Shown one piece after another: positions 1 to 7,748 of a stretch of DNA of 64,000 bases. The notes below the pieces were generated by a model. That model saw only the letters and a program-made list of their open reading frames with translations, was not told the origin of the DNA and ran no database searches. The stretch comes from Caproicibacter sp047833665 (GTDB lineage Bacteria > Bacillota > Clostridia > Oscillospirales > Acutalibacteraceae). The stretch is from positions 1,550,001 to 1,614,000 of the forward strand of contig CP181261.1 in assembly GCA_047833665.1 (NCBI GenBank). Reading direction: 5' to 3'. The translations under genes and the position numbers were made by a program. Position 1 is the stretch's first letter. Each line of letters starts with the position of its first letter.

Positions 1-2
1 AC

Positions 3-1229
3 TGGAGAAGAGTTTGCTGGTTGACACTTGCAAAAGGTGTATTTCTCCAAGAGGGAACGCATGCTGTCAGCATAAGCGGTGGTGTGCCGGGAGTCCAGTT
101 TTACGGTTTTAGGGTTTGCAGTGGATTTTCGGAGTATCCCTTTGCCGGTGAAGCCAGCTTTATGCTCTCTCCTCGTCGGTTCAAGGATGTCAATGGTGTG
201 ATGGTTGAGCCGGATCGAGGTTTTAAACTGACCTTTGAAATGTTGCGAAGAAAACCCGACTCGGCGCTTATTTGGTATGAGGATTTTCGGGACAGGAACA
301 TCCTGCCTGAAAATTACTGGACTGTGCTGGATGGCGAATGGGATGTTTGGCAAGATCCAGACAGCACAGAAAGTCGCCCATATTCCCAGCTCGAGGGATA
401 TGGCAAACTTGCATGGAAATACGACGGGTTTTCCGATATTCATATCCGGGCAAGGCTGGCTTTCCCTCAAAATAGCAGTGGACGGGCTGGGGTGTTCCTT
501 GGAGATATTTTCTGCTGCTTAAATTATGACACGCAAAGAGTCGAGCTTTATCAAGGTAATTCCTTGCTTGGTAGCTATTCCACCAGTTTCTCAAAAACTG
601 CAGATGCCGATCTTCGTGCTAATCCGAATATGTATACTATAGAGATGCGAAAACGCGGCAATAAGGTAAGAGTATATTCAGGTGCAGCTTCAACCCTGCG
701 TTTCACAGTGAATGTAAACGGTGGTAGTGGTTATGCAGGGTACTGCTCGGACAACCGGACGGTATGCGAGCTACTGAGACTGGGCGATGCATGGGTATAT
801 GAACCATACGAGCGTTTTGATGTGGAACTCCCGGATGGAACTATAACCAGCTTTGGCAGGCTTGCTCGCACTGGTGTCACGTGGGATGATGAATTTCAGG
901 TGTTTTCAGTAAATAGCGATGTGGAGGAATCGATAACTCGCAGTGAGGACATTTCGATGGACTATGACTTCTTCCACTCACAACTTTTGGCTCTTTCTTG
1001 CGGTAATGACTATGAAGTAAAGATTATACCGAAAGACATCAATATCTGGATATCCCGTCTCTTCCTCGGAGATGCAGATGGTTTTTCTATTCTGTATTAT
1101 CAGGATGTGGACAGCCTTGTTTACTGGGCAAACGAAGCGGCTTATCGATGGAAATTGCGAGGTATAGCCATCTGGTCGCTTGGTCAGGAGGATATGCGGC
1201 TGTGGGAGGCGCTTCCGAAGCAAATGTAG
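3..1229 (+). CDS. Prophage tail-associated protein, 3' part (GH18-like C-terminus)
   Basis: The reading frame is open at the left edge of the window, so only the C-terminal part (about 409 residues) is present. The apparent start at position 21 is an internal TTG with no ribosome binding site. The first 75 residues resemble the tail-protein modules of clostridial phages. The middle (about residues 85-265) looks like a concanavalin/LamG-type beta-sandwich, with WYEDFRD at its start. The last 50 residues (DVDSLVYWANEAAYRW, then GIAIWSLGQED) match the end of glycoside hydrolase family 18 barrels. The likely role is a virion-associated wall- or glycan-binding or degrading protein at the tail tip. 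The gene precedes holin and endolysin, the usual position for the last structural gene. The domain calls are from memory of family patterns; the GH18 catalytic motif itself is not visible. Confidence 0.6.
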   Translation, partial: WRRVCWLTLAKGVFLQEGTHAVSISGGVPGVQFYGFRVCSGFSEYPFAGEASFMLSPRRFKDVNGVMVEPDRGFKLTFEMLRRKPDSALIWYEDFRDRNILPENYWTVLDGEWDVWQDPDSTESRPYSQLEGYGKLAWKYDGFSDIHIRARLAFPQNSSGRAGVFLGDIFCCLNYDTQRVELYQGNSLLGSYSTSFSKTADADLRANPNMYTIEMRKRGNKVRVYSGAASTLRFTVNVNGGSGYAGYCSDNRTVCELLRLGDAWVYEPYERFDVELPDGTITSFGRLARTGVTWDDEFQVFSVNSDVEESITRSEDISMDYDFFHSQLLALSCGNDYEVKIIPKDINIWISRLFLGDADGFSILYYQDVDSLVYWANEAAYRWKLRGIAIWSLGQEDMRLWEALPKQM

Positions 1230-1249
1230 GTTAAAAGTTTTATATATTC

Positions 1250-1277
1250 AGCGCTTTGCTTTAAGGCAAGGCGCTTT
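1250..1277 (+). terminator. Intrinsic terminator after tail gene
   Basis: The stem AGCGCTTTGC / GGCAAGGCGCT with a short TTTAA loop is followed by a run of T. It separates the tail gene from the lysis cassette. Confidence 0.7.
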
Positions 1278-1316
1278 TTTATATGCAAAACTCAAGTTGA
1301 ACGGAGGTTTAAGACA

Positions 1317-1721
1317 ATGAAAACAGTATGGAACTGGGTGCAGGCGGTTTTTACTGCTATTGGCGGATTTCTTGGCTGGTTTCTTGGAGGGCTGGATGGA
1401 TTTTTATATGCACTCATCGCTTTTGTAGCCATTGACTATGTGACCGGAGTGATGTGTGCCGTTGTAGACAGAAAGCTTTCGAGTGAAGTCGGGGCCAAGG
1501 GCATCTTTAAGAAAGTGCTTATTTTTGTACTTGTAGGAGTAGGACACATCATCGACAGCCAGGTGCTCGGCAATGGCGGGGCAATTCGGACAGCAGTGAT
1601 TTTCTTTTACCTAAGTAATGAAGGAGTTTCAATTCTTGAGAATGCAGCACATATAGGACTGCTGAAGAACGCATTGGAACAACTGCATGGCCGCTCAAAT
1701 GAGGAGGATGAAAAGAAATGA
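1317..1721 (+). CDS. Phage holin (TcdE/holin_4 type)
   Basis: A 134-residue, strongly hydrophobic protein. It has an amphipathic start (MKTVWNWVQAVF), about three membrane segments (roughly residues 14-50, 65-85 and 90-110) and a charged tail ending NEEDEKK. This is the pattern of the toxin-secretion/phage-lysis holin family (holin_4, which includes TcdE). It would oligomerise in the cytoplasmic membrane to release the endolysin. The ribosome binding site CGGAGG lies 8 bases before ATG. Its stop codon overlaps the ATG of a truncated amidase copy (ATGA), and the last few codons lie inside the 134 bp duplicated unit. Confidence 0.85.
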   Translation: MKTVWNWVQAVFTAIGGFLGWFLGGLDGFLYALIAFVAIDYVTGVMCAVVDRKLSSEVGAKGIFKKVLIFVLVGVGHIIDSQVLGNGGAIRTAVIFFYLSNEGVSILENAAHIGLLKNALEQLHGRSNEEDEKK

Positions 1722-1964
1722 AGCTTTTTACTAAATACATGACGCGAAACGATTGCTATACAGCTGGTCGAAAAATCACGCCTAAAGGAATCATGGTACA
1801 TTCGACAGCTGTGCCGGGTGTAATGGCGGCAAATGAGGAGGATGAAAAGAAATGAAGCTTTTTACTAAATACATGACGCGAAACGATTGCTATACAGCTG
1901 GTCGAAAAATCACGCCTAAAGGAATCATGGTACATTCGACAGCTGTGCCGGGTGTAATGGCGGC
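1697..1964 (+). repeat. Exact 134 bp tandem duplication across the holin/amidase junction
   Basis: Positions 1697-1830 and 1831-1964 are identical over 134 bases. The unit contains the last holin codons, the amidase ribosome binding site (GAGGAGG), the ATGA overlap and the first 36-37 amidase codons. Since 134 is not a multiple of three, the first amidase copy reads into a stop, while the second copy feeds the complete gene. The perfect identity suggests a very recent event, or an assembly error. Confidence 0.95.
1718..1855 (+). pseudogene. Truncated duplicate of the endolysin start (45 codons)
   Basis: The first amidase copy starts at the ATG that overlaps the holin stop. It encodes the same first 37 residues as the intact gene (MKLFTKYMTRNDCYTAGR and onward). 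At the repeat junction it shifts into the holin frame and ends NEEDEKK. Its TGA stop overlaps the ATG of the full amidase at 1852, so the stop/start coupling is reproduced. The peptide lacks nearly all zinc ligands and the substrate groove and should be inactive. Confidence 0.85.
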
Positions 1965-2856
1965 TGAGTGGTTTTCCCGTTGGAACAAATCTTACAAAGC
2001 CGGTGAAATAAACAGGCAGGTATGTGTTCACGCTTTTGTAGACGATAAAGAGGTTTGGCAATACTTGCCTTGGGATCATCGCGGGTGGCATGCGGGAGGA
2101 GCAGCCAACAATACCCATATTGGCTTTGAAATCTGTGAGCCTGCTGGGTTTTCGTATAAATCCGGGTCGGTAATGGTGGGTTATGATGCAGCAAAGCAGG
2201 AAGATTATTTCCGTAAAGCGTGGCAGAATGCTGTTGAACTCTGCGTTATGCTCTGCAAGAAGTACGGTCTTAATGAGAATGACATCATCTGCCACTCCGA
2301 AGGATATAAGCTCGGTATTGCCAGCAACCATGCTGATGTGATGCACTGGTTTCCCAAGCATGGGGAGAATATGGACACTTTCCGTAAAGCAGTAAAAAAA
2401 GCGCTGGAGAACAGTACAGATATCAATACTGATATTGGAATTGGAGATATGGTGGAGTTTAAGGTCAGTGTAAAGAATTACTACCCCGGCAGTGTGGAAG
2501 TTCCAACGTGGGTCAAAAATGACTATTACCACAGGGTCACACAGACTTTATACAAAGGCAAGCCGGTCATAAAAGGCGGCAAAGAATGTGTATTGCTTGG
2601 CAAAAAGGTTAAGAAATCCGGCGGTCAAGAAATCGCAGGCATAAACACTTGGGTAGCAAAAGAAAACCTTGTAATTGTAAACAGCATTCCTGATAACAAG
2701 TGCAATAGAACCTATACAGTGCAAAAAGGCGATACCTTATGGAGAATAGCGGAAAAAGAACTCGGTAGAGGAACAAGATATCCGGAGATTAAGAAACTCA
2801 ATGGTCTGACTTCAGATACTATTTACCCCGGACAAGTTCTGAAATTGCCGGAATAA
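1852..2856 (+). CDS. Phage endolysin: N-acetylmuramoyl-L-alanine amidase with LysM
   Basis: A 334-residue protein. Residues 1-180 form an Amidase_2 (PGRP-type) zinc amidase that cuts the bond between muramic acid and L-alanine in peptidoglycan. Visible family signatures are MVHSTAVPG (first zinc His), WHAGGAANNTHIGFEIC, and CHSEGY followed by HADVMHWFPKHG. A linker or SH3-like region of about 100 residues follows, and the C-terminal 45 residues (TYTVQKGDTLWRIAEKELG ... IYPGQVLKLPE) are one LysM glycan-binding repeat. The protein has no signal peptide, so export depends on the holin just upstream. Start at 1852 is set by the GAGGAGG site in the second copy of the duplicated unit. Confidence 0.92.
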   Translation: MKLFTKYMTRNDCYTAGRKITPKGIMVHSTAVPGVMAAEWFSRWNKSYKAGEINRQVCVHAFVDDKEVWQYLPWDHRGWHAGGAANNTHIGFEICEPAGFSYKSGSVMVGYDAAKQEDYFRKAWQNAVELCVMLCKKYGLNENDIICHSEGYKLGIASNHADVMHWFPKHGENMDTFRKAVKKALENSTDINTDIGIGDMVEFKVSVKNYYPGSVEVPTWVKNDYYHRVTQTLYKGKPVIKGGKECVLLGKKVKKSGGQEIAGINTWVAKENLVIVNSIPDNKCNRTYTVQKGDTLWRIAEKELGRGTRYPEIKKLNGLTSDTIYPGQVLKLPE

Positions 2857-2862
2857 CGATAA

Positions 2863-2894
2863 AGGACAGCCAATCGCGGCTGTCCTAAGTTTTT
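2863..2894 (+). terminator. Intrinsic terminator after endolysin
   Basis: AGGACAGCC (2863-2871) pairs with GGCTGTCCT (2878-2886) and is followed by AAGTTTTT. Confidence 0.85.
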
Positions 2895-2909
2895 ATAGGA
2901 GGTGCTTGA

Positions 2910-3128
2910 ATGATAGAGGCGGCTAATCATTTACCATATAACCCGCAGGAAACGAAATATTCAAAGATAACACAGGAGGAAATTCAAAGAGAGGTTGATT
3001 ACTGGCGGGCATATAAAATCCTGCAAAAGATGCTTAAGGCGGGACTGATTTCAGAAGAAGAATTCAACAAAATCGACAAATTGAACCGCAAAACTTTCTC
3101 GCCGATGTACGCACAGCTTATGGCCTAA
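2910..3128 (+). CDS. Small SHOCT-like protein next to the recombinases
   Basis: A 72-residue charged protein. Its C-terminal half (ILQKMLKAGLISEEEFNKI) is the short helix-turn-helix-like pattern of SHOCT domains (a leucine-rich helix, then GLI-E-EF). A strong ribosome binding site (TAGGAGGTG) precedes the ATG. Such small proteins are often found directly upstream of large serine recombinases in clostridial prophages and integrative elements. A role as an accessory or directionality factor is possible, but that is inference from position only. Confidence 0.65.
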   Translation: MIEAANHLPYNPQETKYSKITQEEIQREVDYWRAYKILQKMLKAGLISEEEFNKIDKLNRKTFSPMYAQLMA

Positions 3129-3189
3129 TTAGCTTGCTATTAGCGGCACATAGAGGTAACATGTCACATGCCCAAAGGAGGTGAAAACA

Positions 3190-4758
3190 GTGAGAAAGGT
3201 AACAAGGATTGATGGAAACAATGCTCTCCAAGCTTTCAAACCAAAGGTAAGAGTGGCAGCTTATTGCAGGGTTTCAACAGACAGTGATGAGCAAATGGCA
3301 AGCCTGAAAGCACAAAAGGACCATTATGAATCCTATATAAGAGCAAATCCTGATTGGGAATTTGCAGGGATTTACTATGATGAAGGCATTTCAGGTACAA
3401 AAAAGGAGAACCGGACTGGACTTTTAAGGCTGCTTGCAGATTGTGAAAACAAGAAAATTGACTTTATTATAACCAAGTCGGTCAGCAGATTTGCCAGAAA
3501 CACAACCGACTGTATTGAGATGGTGAGAAAACTTACCGATCTCGGTGTTTTCATCTATTTCGAGAAAGAGAATATAAACACGCAGCGCATGGATGGCGAA
3601 TTAGTGCTGACAATTCTGAGCAGCCTTGCGGAAAACGAATCCTTATCCATTGCTGAAAATAGTAAGTGGTCTATCAGGCGCAGATTTCAAAACGGAACAT
3701 ACAAGATTTCATACCCTCCCTATGGTTACGATTATGTGGATGGAAAGCTATTTATCAATAAAGAACAAGCTGAAATCGTAAAGCGGATTTTTTCTGAGGC
3801 ATTGGCCGGTAAAGGCACACAGAAAATTGCAGATGGGTTAAATTCGGATAAAATCCCAACAAAGAGAGGTTCACATTGGACAGCGACCACTATCCGCGGT
3901 ATTCTTAACAATGAAAAATATACCGGGGATGTCCTTCTGCAAAAAACCTATACAGATGAGAATTTTAAGCGGCATTATAATCATGGGGAAAAAGATCAAT
4001 ACATGATAAAAGATCATCATGAAGCCATTATATCCCATGAGGAATTTGAAGCCGTCAAAGAAATATTGAAGCAAAGAGGTAAAGAAAAAGGCGTAATCAA
4101 GGGAAGCAGTAAATATCAAAACCGCTACCCTTTCTCGGGGAAAATCAAATGCGCAGAATGTGGCAGCAGTTTAAAGCGTCGAATTCATGGCAGCGGTGAC
4201 CGTAAATATATTGCATGGTGCTGCACAAAGCATATAAAGGACGCATCAAGCTGTTCCATGAAGTTTGTCAGAGAGGATGCGATCCATCAGGCCTTCGTTG
4301 TTATGATTAATAAGCTTATTTTCGGACATAAGTTCATTCTAAGGCCATTGCTGCAAAGCTTAAAGAAAACAAATTACTCAGATAATCTAGCGAAGATTCA
4401 AGAACTGGAAACAAAAATCAAAGAAAATACAGAGCGGGTTCAGGTAATTATGGGACTTATGGCCAAGGGATACCTGGAACCCGCTCTTTTTAATACACAG
4501 AAAAATGAGCTGCATAAAGAAGCGGCTTTATTAAAAGAGCAAAAAGAAGCCATAAAACGCACAATCGATGGGAGCATGACTACTCTTGTTGAGGTAGAAA
4601 AACTTCTAAAATTTGCAACGAAAGCTGAAAAGCAGATTAATGCATTTGATAGTGAAATATTTGAGGATTTTATTGAAGAAATCATAGTATTTTCACAGGA
4701 GGAAATAGGTTTCAAAATGAAATGCGGGTTGAAATTAAGGGAAAGGTTGATGAAATGA
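3190..4758 (+). CDS. Large serine recombinase 1
   Basis: A 522-residue site-specific integrase of the serine recombinase family. The N-terminal resolvase domain (about residues 15-160) contains AAYCRVSTDSDEQ, in which the Ser is the nucleophile, and later ITKSVSRFARNTTD. The Recombinase domain follows (PPYGYDYVDGKLFINKEQAEIVKR ... GILNNEKYTGDVLLQKTY). Next come a zinc ribbon (KCAECGSS ... WCC) and a C-terminal coiled coil. It would cut and rejoin att sites during integration or excision. The Shine-Dalgarno sequence AAAGGAGGTGA (3174-3184) overlaps the GTG at 3181, so the GTG at 3190 is the better start. Its stop overlaps the next gene (ATGATG). Confidence 0.9.
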   Translation: MRKVTRIDGNNALQAFKPKVRVAAYCRVSTDSDEQMASLKAQKDHYESYIRANPDWEFAGIYYDEGISGTKKENRTGLLRLLADCENKKIDFIITKSVSRFARNTTDCIEMVRKLTDLGVFIYFEKENINTQRMDGELVLTILSSLAENESLSIAENSKWSIRRRFQNGTYKISYPPYGYDYVDGKLFINKEQAEIVKRIFSEALAGKGTQKIADGLNSDKIPTKRGSHWTATTIRGILNNEKYTGDVLLQKTYTDENFKRHYNHGEKDQYMIKDHHEAIISHEEFEAVKEILKQRGKEKGVIKGSSKYQNRYPFSGKIKCAECGSSLKRRIHGSGDRKYIAWCCTKHIKDASSCSMKFVREDAIHQAFVVMINKLIFGHKFILRPLLQSLKKTNYSDNLAKIQELETKIKENTERVQVIMGLMAKGYLEPALFNTQKNELHKEAALLKEQKEAIKRTIDGSMTTLVEVEKLLKFATKAEKQINAFDSEIFEDFIEEIIVFSQEEIGFKMKCGLKLRERLMK

Positions 4759-5213
4759 TGAGCCATATACCTTTTGGATATATCATTCAAAACGGCAGGG
4801 CTGTCGTTAATGAAGAGGAAGCAGTTAAGATTGAGAAACTATTTGAGGCTTATCTTTCCGGGCTTTCTTTAACCGAAGCGGCGCAAAAAGCGGGTATTAA
4901 GCGTTACCATACATCTGTTGCAAGAATGCTGGCAGATAAACGGTATGTTGAGTACAAATTCTATCCGCCAATTATCAGCAAGGACACATTCGAAAAAGCA
5001 CAACTGGAAAGACGCAGGCGAGCAGAGGAGCTTGGTAGGATTTATGAACATAAAGGAAATGAAAAGAAAATCTTAAATTTTAGGTTTCATGCTTCAATGC
5101 CAGATAATCTATACGATGATCCATTTCAGCAGGCAGAGTATGCTTATAGTCTTATTAAGAGCGAGGTGATTTTAGATGACAACCAGGAATGTTACGGTAA
5201 TTCCTGCCCGTAA
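4755..5213 (+). CDS. Recombinase-domain-only protein lacking the catalytic domain
   Basis: A 152-residue protein that matches only the DNA-binding Recombinase region of large serine recombinases (PFGYIIQNGRAVVNEEEAVK ... ARMLADKRY). It has no resolvase domain and no nucleophilic serine motif. The ATG at 4755 overlaps the stop of recombinase 1, and the 3' end overlaps recombinase 2 by 38 bases, so all three genes appear translationally coupled. Such half-proteins recur between paired recombinases in clostridial elements. A DNA-binding accessory or directionality role is plausible but not shown. Confidence 0.75.
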   Translation: MMSHIPFGYIIQNGRAVVNEEEAVKIEKLFEAYLSGLSLTEAAQKAGIKRYHTSVARMLADKRYVEYKFYPPIISKDTFEKAQLERRRRAEELGRIYEHKGNEKKILNFRFHASMPDNLYDDPFQQAEYAYSLIKSEVILDDNQECYGNSCP

Positions 5214-6744
5214 GCGAATTGGGAATAGTGCAAAGGCCGAGGAATTGCCTAAGCTTCGGGTAGCAGCTTACTGTCGTGTTTCTACGGACAGCGAGGAGCA
5301 GGCAACCAGTTATGAAGCGCAAATTGAGCACTACACAAACTACATCAAAAGCAATCCCGAATGGGAGTTAGCAGGCATATTTGCAGATGAAGGTATTACC
5401 GGAACTAACACAAAAAAGCGTGAAGAGTTTAACCGGATGATAGAAGAATGTATGCAGGGTAAAATCGATATGATAATTACGAAATCTATCAGCCGGTTTG
5501 CAAGAAATACGCTGGACTGCCTAAAGTACATAAGGCAGCTTAAAGAAAAAAATATTCCAGTTTACTTTGAAAAGGAAAATATAAACACATTGGATTCCAA
5601 AGGGGAAATCCTGCTGACCATTATGGCTTCTTTGGCGCAGCAAGAAAGCCAATCGTTAAGCCAGAATGTAAAACTGGGTATTCAGTACCGATATCAGCAA
5701 GGAAAAATCCATATTAATCACAACCGGTTTCTTGGCTATACAAAGGATAAGGATGGCAATTTAGTTATCGTACCTGAAGAAGCAGAGATCGTTAAACGCA
5801 TTTACAGAGAATACCTTGAAGGTTCCAGTATGCTACAGATAGCAAGAGGTCTGGAAGCTGACGGAATTCTGACAGGTGCAGGCAATCACAGATGGCATAC
5901 CAGCACCATCAATAAGATTTTGAGGAATGAAAAATATATCGGTGATGCGCTGTTGCAGAAAACCTATACAGTAGATTTTTTATCGAAGAAAAGGGTGGCC
6001 AATAACGGCATAGTTCCTCAATACTATGTAGAAAACAGCCATGAGCCCATAATCCCGCGTGAAATTTATATGCAGGTTCAGGAAGAGCTTGTCCGCAGAA
6101 GATGTGTGCATATAAGTAAGAACGGAAAGAAGAGAAACTACAGCAATAATCATCCCTTATCCCAAATGGTGTTCTGCGGCAAGTGTCATGAAGTATTCCG
6201 CAGGGTTCATTGGAATAACCGAGGGAAAAAATCCATCGTTTGGAGATGCGTCAGCAGATTGGAAAACACCGGTTTGTTTTGTACCGCTTCCACTATACTT
6301 GAAGATACTCTCAAAGAGAAGATTGTAGAAGCTATCAATATAGCCGTCAGCGGGAAAAACTCTTTCCTGGCCATACTGAAAAAGAATATTGAAACCGTAT
6401 TAAACGAGGATTTGGACGAGAGTACGGCAGATATTGATAAAAGGCTGGAAGAGCTTCAAGCCGAGTTGATCCAATTGGCAAATTCAAAGGAAGCATATGA
6501 TAATATTGTCAATGAGATTTACCGCTTACGGGACTTAAGGCAAGAAACCCTTTCAAGAAACGCTCTCCGTCAAGATAAGCGGGATCGGATCGCTGAGATG
6601 ACGGACTTTCTTAATATGCAAACCGGTGGTATTACGGAATTTGATGATAAACTGGTTAGAAAACTAGTTGAAAAAGCAATTGTATATGATGACAGGTTAG
6701 TGGTAGAGTTTAAGTCGGGGTTAGAAATAGAAGTAAACCTATAA
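5176..6744 (+). CDS. Large serine recombinase 2
   Basis: A 522-residue serine recombinase. The catalytic motif is AAYCRVSTDSEEQ near residue 30, followed by ITKSISRFARNTLD and the Recombinase domain (NRFLGYTKDKDGNLVIVPEE ... ILRNEKYIGDALLQKTYT). A zinc ribbon (VFCGKCHEVFRR ... WRCVS ... FC) and a long coiled coil ending EFKSGLEIEVNL follow. It is clearly homologous to recombinase 1 but divergent, as in two-recombinase systems. Start ATG at 5176 has GAGGTGA upstream. The attachment site it uses cannot be located here because the other end of the element is outside the window. Confidence 0.9.
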   Translation: MTTRNVTVIPARKRIGNSAKAEELPKLRVAAYCRVSTDSEEQATSYEAQIEHYTNYIKSNPEWELAGIFADEGITGTNTKKREEFNRMIEECMQGKIDMIITKSISRFARNTLDCLKYIRQLKEKNIPVYFEKENINTLDSKGEILLTIMASLAQQESQSLSQNVKLGIQYRYQQGKIHINHNRFLGYTKDKDGNLVIVPEEAEIVKRIYREYLEGSSMLQIARGLEADGILTGAGNHRWHTSTINKILRNEKYIGDALLQKTYTVDFLSKKRVANNGIVPQYYVENSHEPIIPREIYMQVQEELVRRRCVHISKNGKKRNYSNNHPLSQMVFCGKCHEVFRRVHWNNRGKKSIVWRCVSRLENTGLFCTASTILEDTLKEKIVEAINIAVSGKNSFLAILKKNIETVLNEDLDESTADIDKRLEELQAELIQLANSKEAYDNIVNEIYRLRDLRQETLSRNALRQDKRDRIAEMTDFLNMQTGGITEFDDKLVRKLVEKAIVYDDRLVVEFKSGLEIEVNL

Positions 6745-6817
6745 GCTCGTATTAAGATAGCCGCCAGTAGGGGAAGAGTACTTATACTATTATAAATAAC
6801 TACAGGAGACATAATTG

Positions 6818-7044
6818 GATTACCGATTGCGGGAGCAGAAGCAAAATGCGCTGGTTAAAAATGCAGAGCGTGAAGGAAGAAGCAGCGAATAGCTGAAATG
6901 ACAGACTTCTTGAATGAACAGTCCTATGAGCTGGAGGAATATGATGAGCAACTGGTAAGGCGGCTTATTGAAAAAGTTACGGTATTTGATAATAAGCTGA
7001 CCGTTGAGTTTAAGTTTGGAGTAGAGATTGATGTATTAATTTAA
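6818..7044 (+). pseudogene. 3' remnant of a further serine recombinase gene, frameshifted
   Basis: The stretch DYRLREQKQNALVKNAEREG reads in one frame. After a frameshift near 6885 it continues in another frame as RIAEMTDFLNEQ ... LVRRLIEKVTVFDN ... EFKFGVEIDVLI, ending at TAA 7042-7044. This is collinear with the last 75 residues of recombinase 2 but with many substitutions, so it is a relic of a third complete recombinase and not a recent copy. No start or upstream part remains. It is probably the debris of an older element at the same site. Confidence 0.8.
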
Positions 7045-7053
7045 AATGAACTT

Positions 7054-7099
7054 GACCGCCGATTGAGGAGAAATACTTCTTGATGGGCGGTTCTTTTCT
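7054..7099 (+). terminator. Terminator after recombinase remnant
   Basis: ACCGCC (7055-7060) pairs with GGCGGT (7086-7091), with additional inner pairing, followed by TCTTTTC. Confidence 0.55.
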
Positions 7100-7158
7100 A
7101 TTTATACTTGGGGATAATCTAATAAGTGAACTCGTTTCAGCAAGCTGAAACATCGGGG

Positions 7159-7218
7159 AATCAGATGGAGAGTCTACTCCACCTGATTAAAACCCACCTA
7201 CGCTGCGCTTAGAGGTGG
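7159..7218. repeat. Two adjacent hairpins, possible relic of an IS200/IS605-type end
   Basis: AATCAGATGGAG (7159-7170) pairs with CTCCACCTGATT (7177-7188) with one mismatch. It is followed at once by CCACCT / AGGTGG (7194-7199 / 7213-7218). Hairpins followed by a short AGAGGTGG-type end are typical of IS605-group right ends. No tnpA or tnpB is adjacent, so this is only a suggestion. Confidence 0.35.
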
Positions 7219-7248
7219 CGGTCTTGACCGTAAAGCTAAAAGATAAAC

Positions 7249-7334
7249 ACACTTGAACAATTACTCATATGTTTTTATTGACAAACGGAGAATTGAGGTT
7301 TATAATACATATGAAAGCTTATTCAAGTGTTCAA
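7249..7334 (+). promoter_or_regulatory. cadC promoter with ArsR/CadC-type operator repeats
   Basis: A near-consensus sigma-A promoter has TTGACA (7278-7283), a 17-base spacer and TATAAT (7301-7306). It lies between inverted repeats: ACACTTGAA (7249-7257) with TTCAAGTGT (7322-7330), and TCATATG (7266-7272) with CATATGA (7308-7314). The segment just after the -10 box (ATATGA ... TATTCA) has the imperfect palindrome form of SmtB/ArsR operators. Repression by CadC, relieved by metal binding, is inferred from family knowledge. Confidence 0.8.
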
Positions 7335-7360
7335 TTGAATGATAAGGAGGTGATATAAAT

Positions 7361-7735
7361 ATGGCAAAAAAAATTCAACCAATTGAAAGATGCGACTCTG
7401 ATGTAATACATGAGGAAATTGTAAATAAAGTGCGAGAAAAAATGCCTCAAGAAGAAACTCTATATGATCTAGCAGAACTATTTAAAGTTTTTGGAGATTC
7501 AACAAGAATTAAGATACTCTGGGCATTAGATGAATCAGAGATGTGCGTTTGCGATATTGCATTCTTATTAAATATGACCCAATCAGCAATTTCACATCAG
7601 CTAAGAGTCTTAAAGCAGGCTGGACTAGTAAAGAGCAGAAGAGAAGGAAAGATTGTATTCTACTCTCTTGAAGATGAACATGTAAAGCAAATATTTGACC
7701 AGGGATTAATTCATATTTCAGAAGAAAGTAAGTAA
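7361..7735 (+). CDS. cadC: Cd/Pb/Zn-responsive ArsR-family repressor CadC
   Basis: A 124-residue winged-helix repressor. The alpha-3 region contains MCVCDIAFLL, giving the CxC metal ligands of CadC-type sensors. An N-terminal Cys in RCDSD would be the further thiolate ligand. The recognition helix is TQSAISHQLRVLKQAGLV and the wing is SRREGKIVFYSL. It represses its own promoter and cadA, and releases DNA when it binds soft metals. It is preceded by AAGGAGGTGAT and lies 13 bases upstream of cadA. Base usage is more AT-rich than the chromosomal genes further right, consistent with transfer. Confidence 0.93.
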   Translation: MAKKIQPIERCDSDVIHEEIVNKVREKMPQEETLYDLAELFKVFGDSTRIKILWALDESEMCVCDIAFLLNMTQSAISHQLRVLKQAGLVKSRREGKIVFYSLEDEHVKQIFDQGLIHISEESK

Positions 7736-7748
7736 AGGAGGGTCAGTA

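Noticed and set aside
1756..2532. Long minus-strand open frame opposite the endolysin
   Set aside because: It lies fully antisense to a well-supported amidase gene, has no ribosome site and no recognisable protein features.
7159..7218. CRISPR-like repeat
   Set aside because: Only two different hairpins, with no repeat-spacer periodicity; no CRISPR array was seen anywhere in the window.
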